A stretch of 64,000 bases of DNA, from positions 1,161,433-1,225,432 of the forward strand of contig CM032818.1 in NCBI GenBank assembly GCA_019155185.1, read 5' to 3'. Shown piece after piece: positions 62,258-64,000 of this stretch. Made by a program: the position numbers and the translations under genes. Position 1 is the first letter of the stretch. The number at the start of each line of letters is the position of its first letter. The DNA is from Beaufortia kweichowensis. Its lineage: Eukaryota > Chordata > Actinopteri > Cypriniformes > Gastromyzontidae. Below the pieces are notes generated by a model. It was not told the origin of the DNA, searched no databases, and worked only from the letters and a program-made list of their open reading frames with translations.

Positions 62258-63549
62258 TCATTTCTTGCGATTGCCCAGCTGGATCGAATTATGGCTGGCG
62301 ACGCAGCGAAAAGTAGGCGGCTGAATCTCCCAGTATTTCACCGGATTGGCGAATAAACTGATCCGGGTGTAGAGTGTCTTCTTCACTCGGGCTCTCGAAG
62401 GGCAGAAATCATTTACTCCAACGTAACCGATGCCGTTGGCATGCAAGTATATCACCTGACAGAGAAGAAGACGGTTTAATCAAATGTGTTTTGGACACAG
62501 TTCTACACATTCATTTTAGTTTTGTTTACCTGTAAATATTTCAGGTTGTTCAAGCCTGGAGGGACTTTCTTCAGTTTGTTGTTGTCTAGATGAATTTCTC
62601 TGACTTTGGGGATGTTACCGAAACTTCCGTTTTCCACATACTTGATTTGATTGAAATCGAGCCACAAACTGTAAAAGAATGAGTTAAGATCCATATTCTG
62701 TATTTATCAAAAGAGAGAGTTTGTCATGATCCCACAACTTACTTTCGCAGACTTCTCAATCGCAACAAATCTCCCTTTTCCACTTTAGCGATCTTGTTAT
62801 AATCCAAGTGAAGGTCAGTGAGGGAAGATGGGAGATCTGTGGGTTGTAGATACATGGCAATAATGACAAGCTGTGTTGCTGTTCTTCATCACTAGATGGC
62901 GCAGTAGTGTGTGTTTGTGTATGTAAGTTTAGTGAGTTCAACAGTGAATTTGTAGCTGTAATTCTTTCTTTTTTTTAGTAAACCAAAATCAATTATTTAT
63001 CCAAGTGCATAAAAACACTCAAAACGGTCTCCCTTACAAACTTCTTATAATAATGACTTATAAGTTGAGCTGTCAGACTAAGAAATCTTTAATAAAGTAA
63101 CCTGCAGTTGTGTGTTTCAAACAGAGATGGTGATATAAAGGCAAAAGTTATGGATTGGAGCTTTAAAGAAATGGCTAACCCATCCCAAATGAAAATCATG
63201 CTGTTATTTACTCACATTTAGTTGTTTTCAATACAGCAAAAGTGCCAATGAGTAATATTTCAGTTTTTTGTCCTTATTGAAGCTTGACAGATACTATGAA
63301 CCGTAGTTGTAAATAACAGCATGTGGGTTTAGAATAACATAAAAGTGATGTAATTGTATTTTTGGTAAATGTTTTTTTGAGACTTTCTTCCAGGTCTGTG
63401 ATTGTCTTTTTGGTTATGTTAGATGTGTTCAAACTTACCTTTAGGCACTGCTGTAAGTTTTGCTTCAGCTATTCTCAGATACAGAGTTGCCATGTCATCG
63501 AAAGCTCCTGCTTCAATCCCGCTGTTTGCAATCGGATTTGCACTCAGTT
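62258..63549 (-). CDS. aspn: Asporin, C-terminal part (5' exons beyond window)
   Basis: Class I SLRP that binds collagen and TGF-beta in cartilage, ligament and fin/tooth matrix. Exons in window: 63439-63549, 62743-62836, 62530-62668, 62258-62455, frame-consistent, 180 residues (human protein about 380). The first includes NSGIEAGAFDDMATLYLR and RIAEAKLTAVPKG, then LTDLHLDYNKIAKVEKGDL, LWLDFNQIKYVENGSF and VREIHLDNNKLKKVPPGL. The C-terminus NDFCPSRARVKKTLY ... PTFRCVASHNSIQLGNRKK* has the class I Cys pair. The IAEAKLT and VREIH strings and the position next to omd and ogn favour asporin over decorin or biglycan. The N-terminal Cys cluster and Asp stretch are not in the window. Confidence 0.92.
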
Positions 63550-64000
63550 CTACACACAAAGATTAATTCAGTAGTGAGTGTAAAAACATATTTAGAAATC
63601 CAAAGTATTGATGGCTCATGGATCGGCCCTCATGTGACTCAAACCAGCAGCTTTGTGTTAACCAACCTAAGCTCTAACCAGTGCATCCCATCTTCCTCTT
63701 ATGAGAAATAATGCTCATGTGTTTTATCCATGTGTATTTGAAGACTTTTTACATTCATCTTACACTATTTATTGTCTCATGACAAGGTATGCAAGAGCAT
63801 ACCTGCATTTCCTTATTGTTTTATTTATCATTTATATAGTCCTGACAGTTTTGTTTGTTATTTTTATTATTATTACTGTTAGTACTACTTATTTTGTTTA
63901 TTCTCCTCTTCTGCTGACTCTGAAAGCTTTGCTTACAAAATTCTGATGCATCATGTGGACACTAGGGGGCAGCGTGTTCTTTATCTGTACATCATCTATT
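63550..64000. other. aspn intron at the right edge
   Basis: No further exon was recognised. The next aspn exon upstream on the minus strand must lie beyond 64000 or is too short to see. Sequence is T-rich on the plus strand. Confidence 0.6.

Overview
This is vertebrate nuclear DNA, almost certainly from a teleost and most likely a cyprinid-type fish. The evidence is split genes with consensus GT-AG introns, vertebrate-only gene families, AT-rich intergenic DNA with long microsatellites, and a repeated non-autonomous DNA element with TTAAAGGGATAGTTCA-like ends. I see no prokaryotic genes, CRISPR array, tRNA, rRNA or provirus. Exons below were built by hand from ORFs, splice dinucleotides and reading-frame continuity across every junction.

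Left part, minus strand: the 5' part of stabilin-1 (stab1, 1-10471, 29 exons including one cut by the edge, about 999 residues) lies next to nischarin (nisch, 13367-25000, 21 exons). STAB1 and NISCH are also neighbours at human 3p21.1, which decides stab1 over stab2. To the right of nisch is one short gene on the plus strand (27639-28004) that I do not recognise, then about 9 kb without a convincing gene.

Right part: nol8 (37553-42839, minus, 16 coding exons, 1130 aa) and cenpp (from 44786, plus, 188 aa over five exons, 3' end outside the window) diverge from a shared promoter near 43.7-44.0 kb. Three small leucine-rich proteoglycan genes run antisense after cenpp exon 5: ogn (51462-55250), omd (56583-58008) and aspn (62258 to beyond the right edge). 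This matches human 9q22.31, where OGN, OMD and ASPN lie inside the CENPP gene. The window therefore joins blocks that are on two chromosomes in human.

Functionally these are unrelated neighbours: a scavenger receptor (stab1), an endosomal PX/LRR scaffold (nisch), a nucleolar RNA-binding protein (nol8), a kinetochore subunit (cenpp) and three collagen-matrix proteoglycans. The most notable observations are a U12-type AT-AC intron in nol8 with near-perfect donor and branch site, an apparent 1-nt frameshift in the nisch PX exon, a stab1 5' splice site inside a tetranucleotide repeat, a roughly 510-bp GA/CT tract just upstream of a nisch 3' splice site, an orphan CpG-rich promoter-like patch at 34.8 kb, and several non-repetitive intergenic or intronic islands that may be enhancers. 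I found no evidence of a wholly new molecular system.
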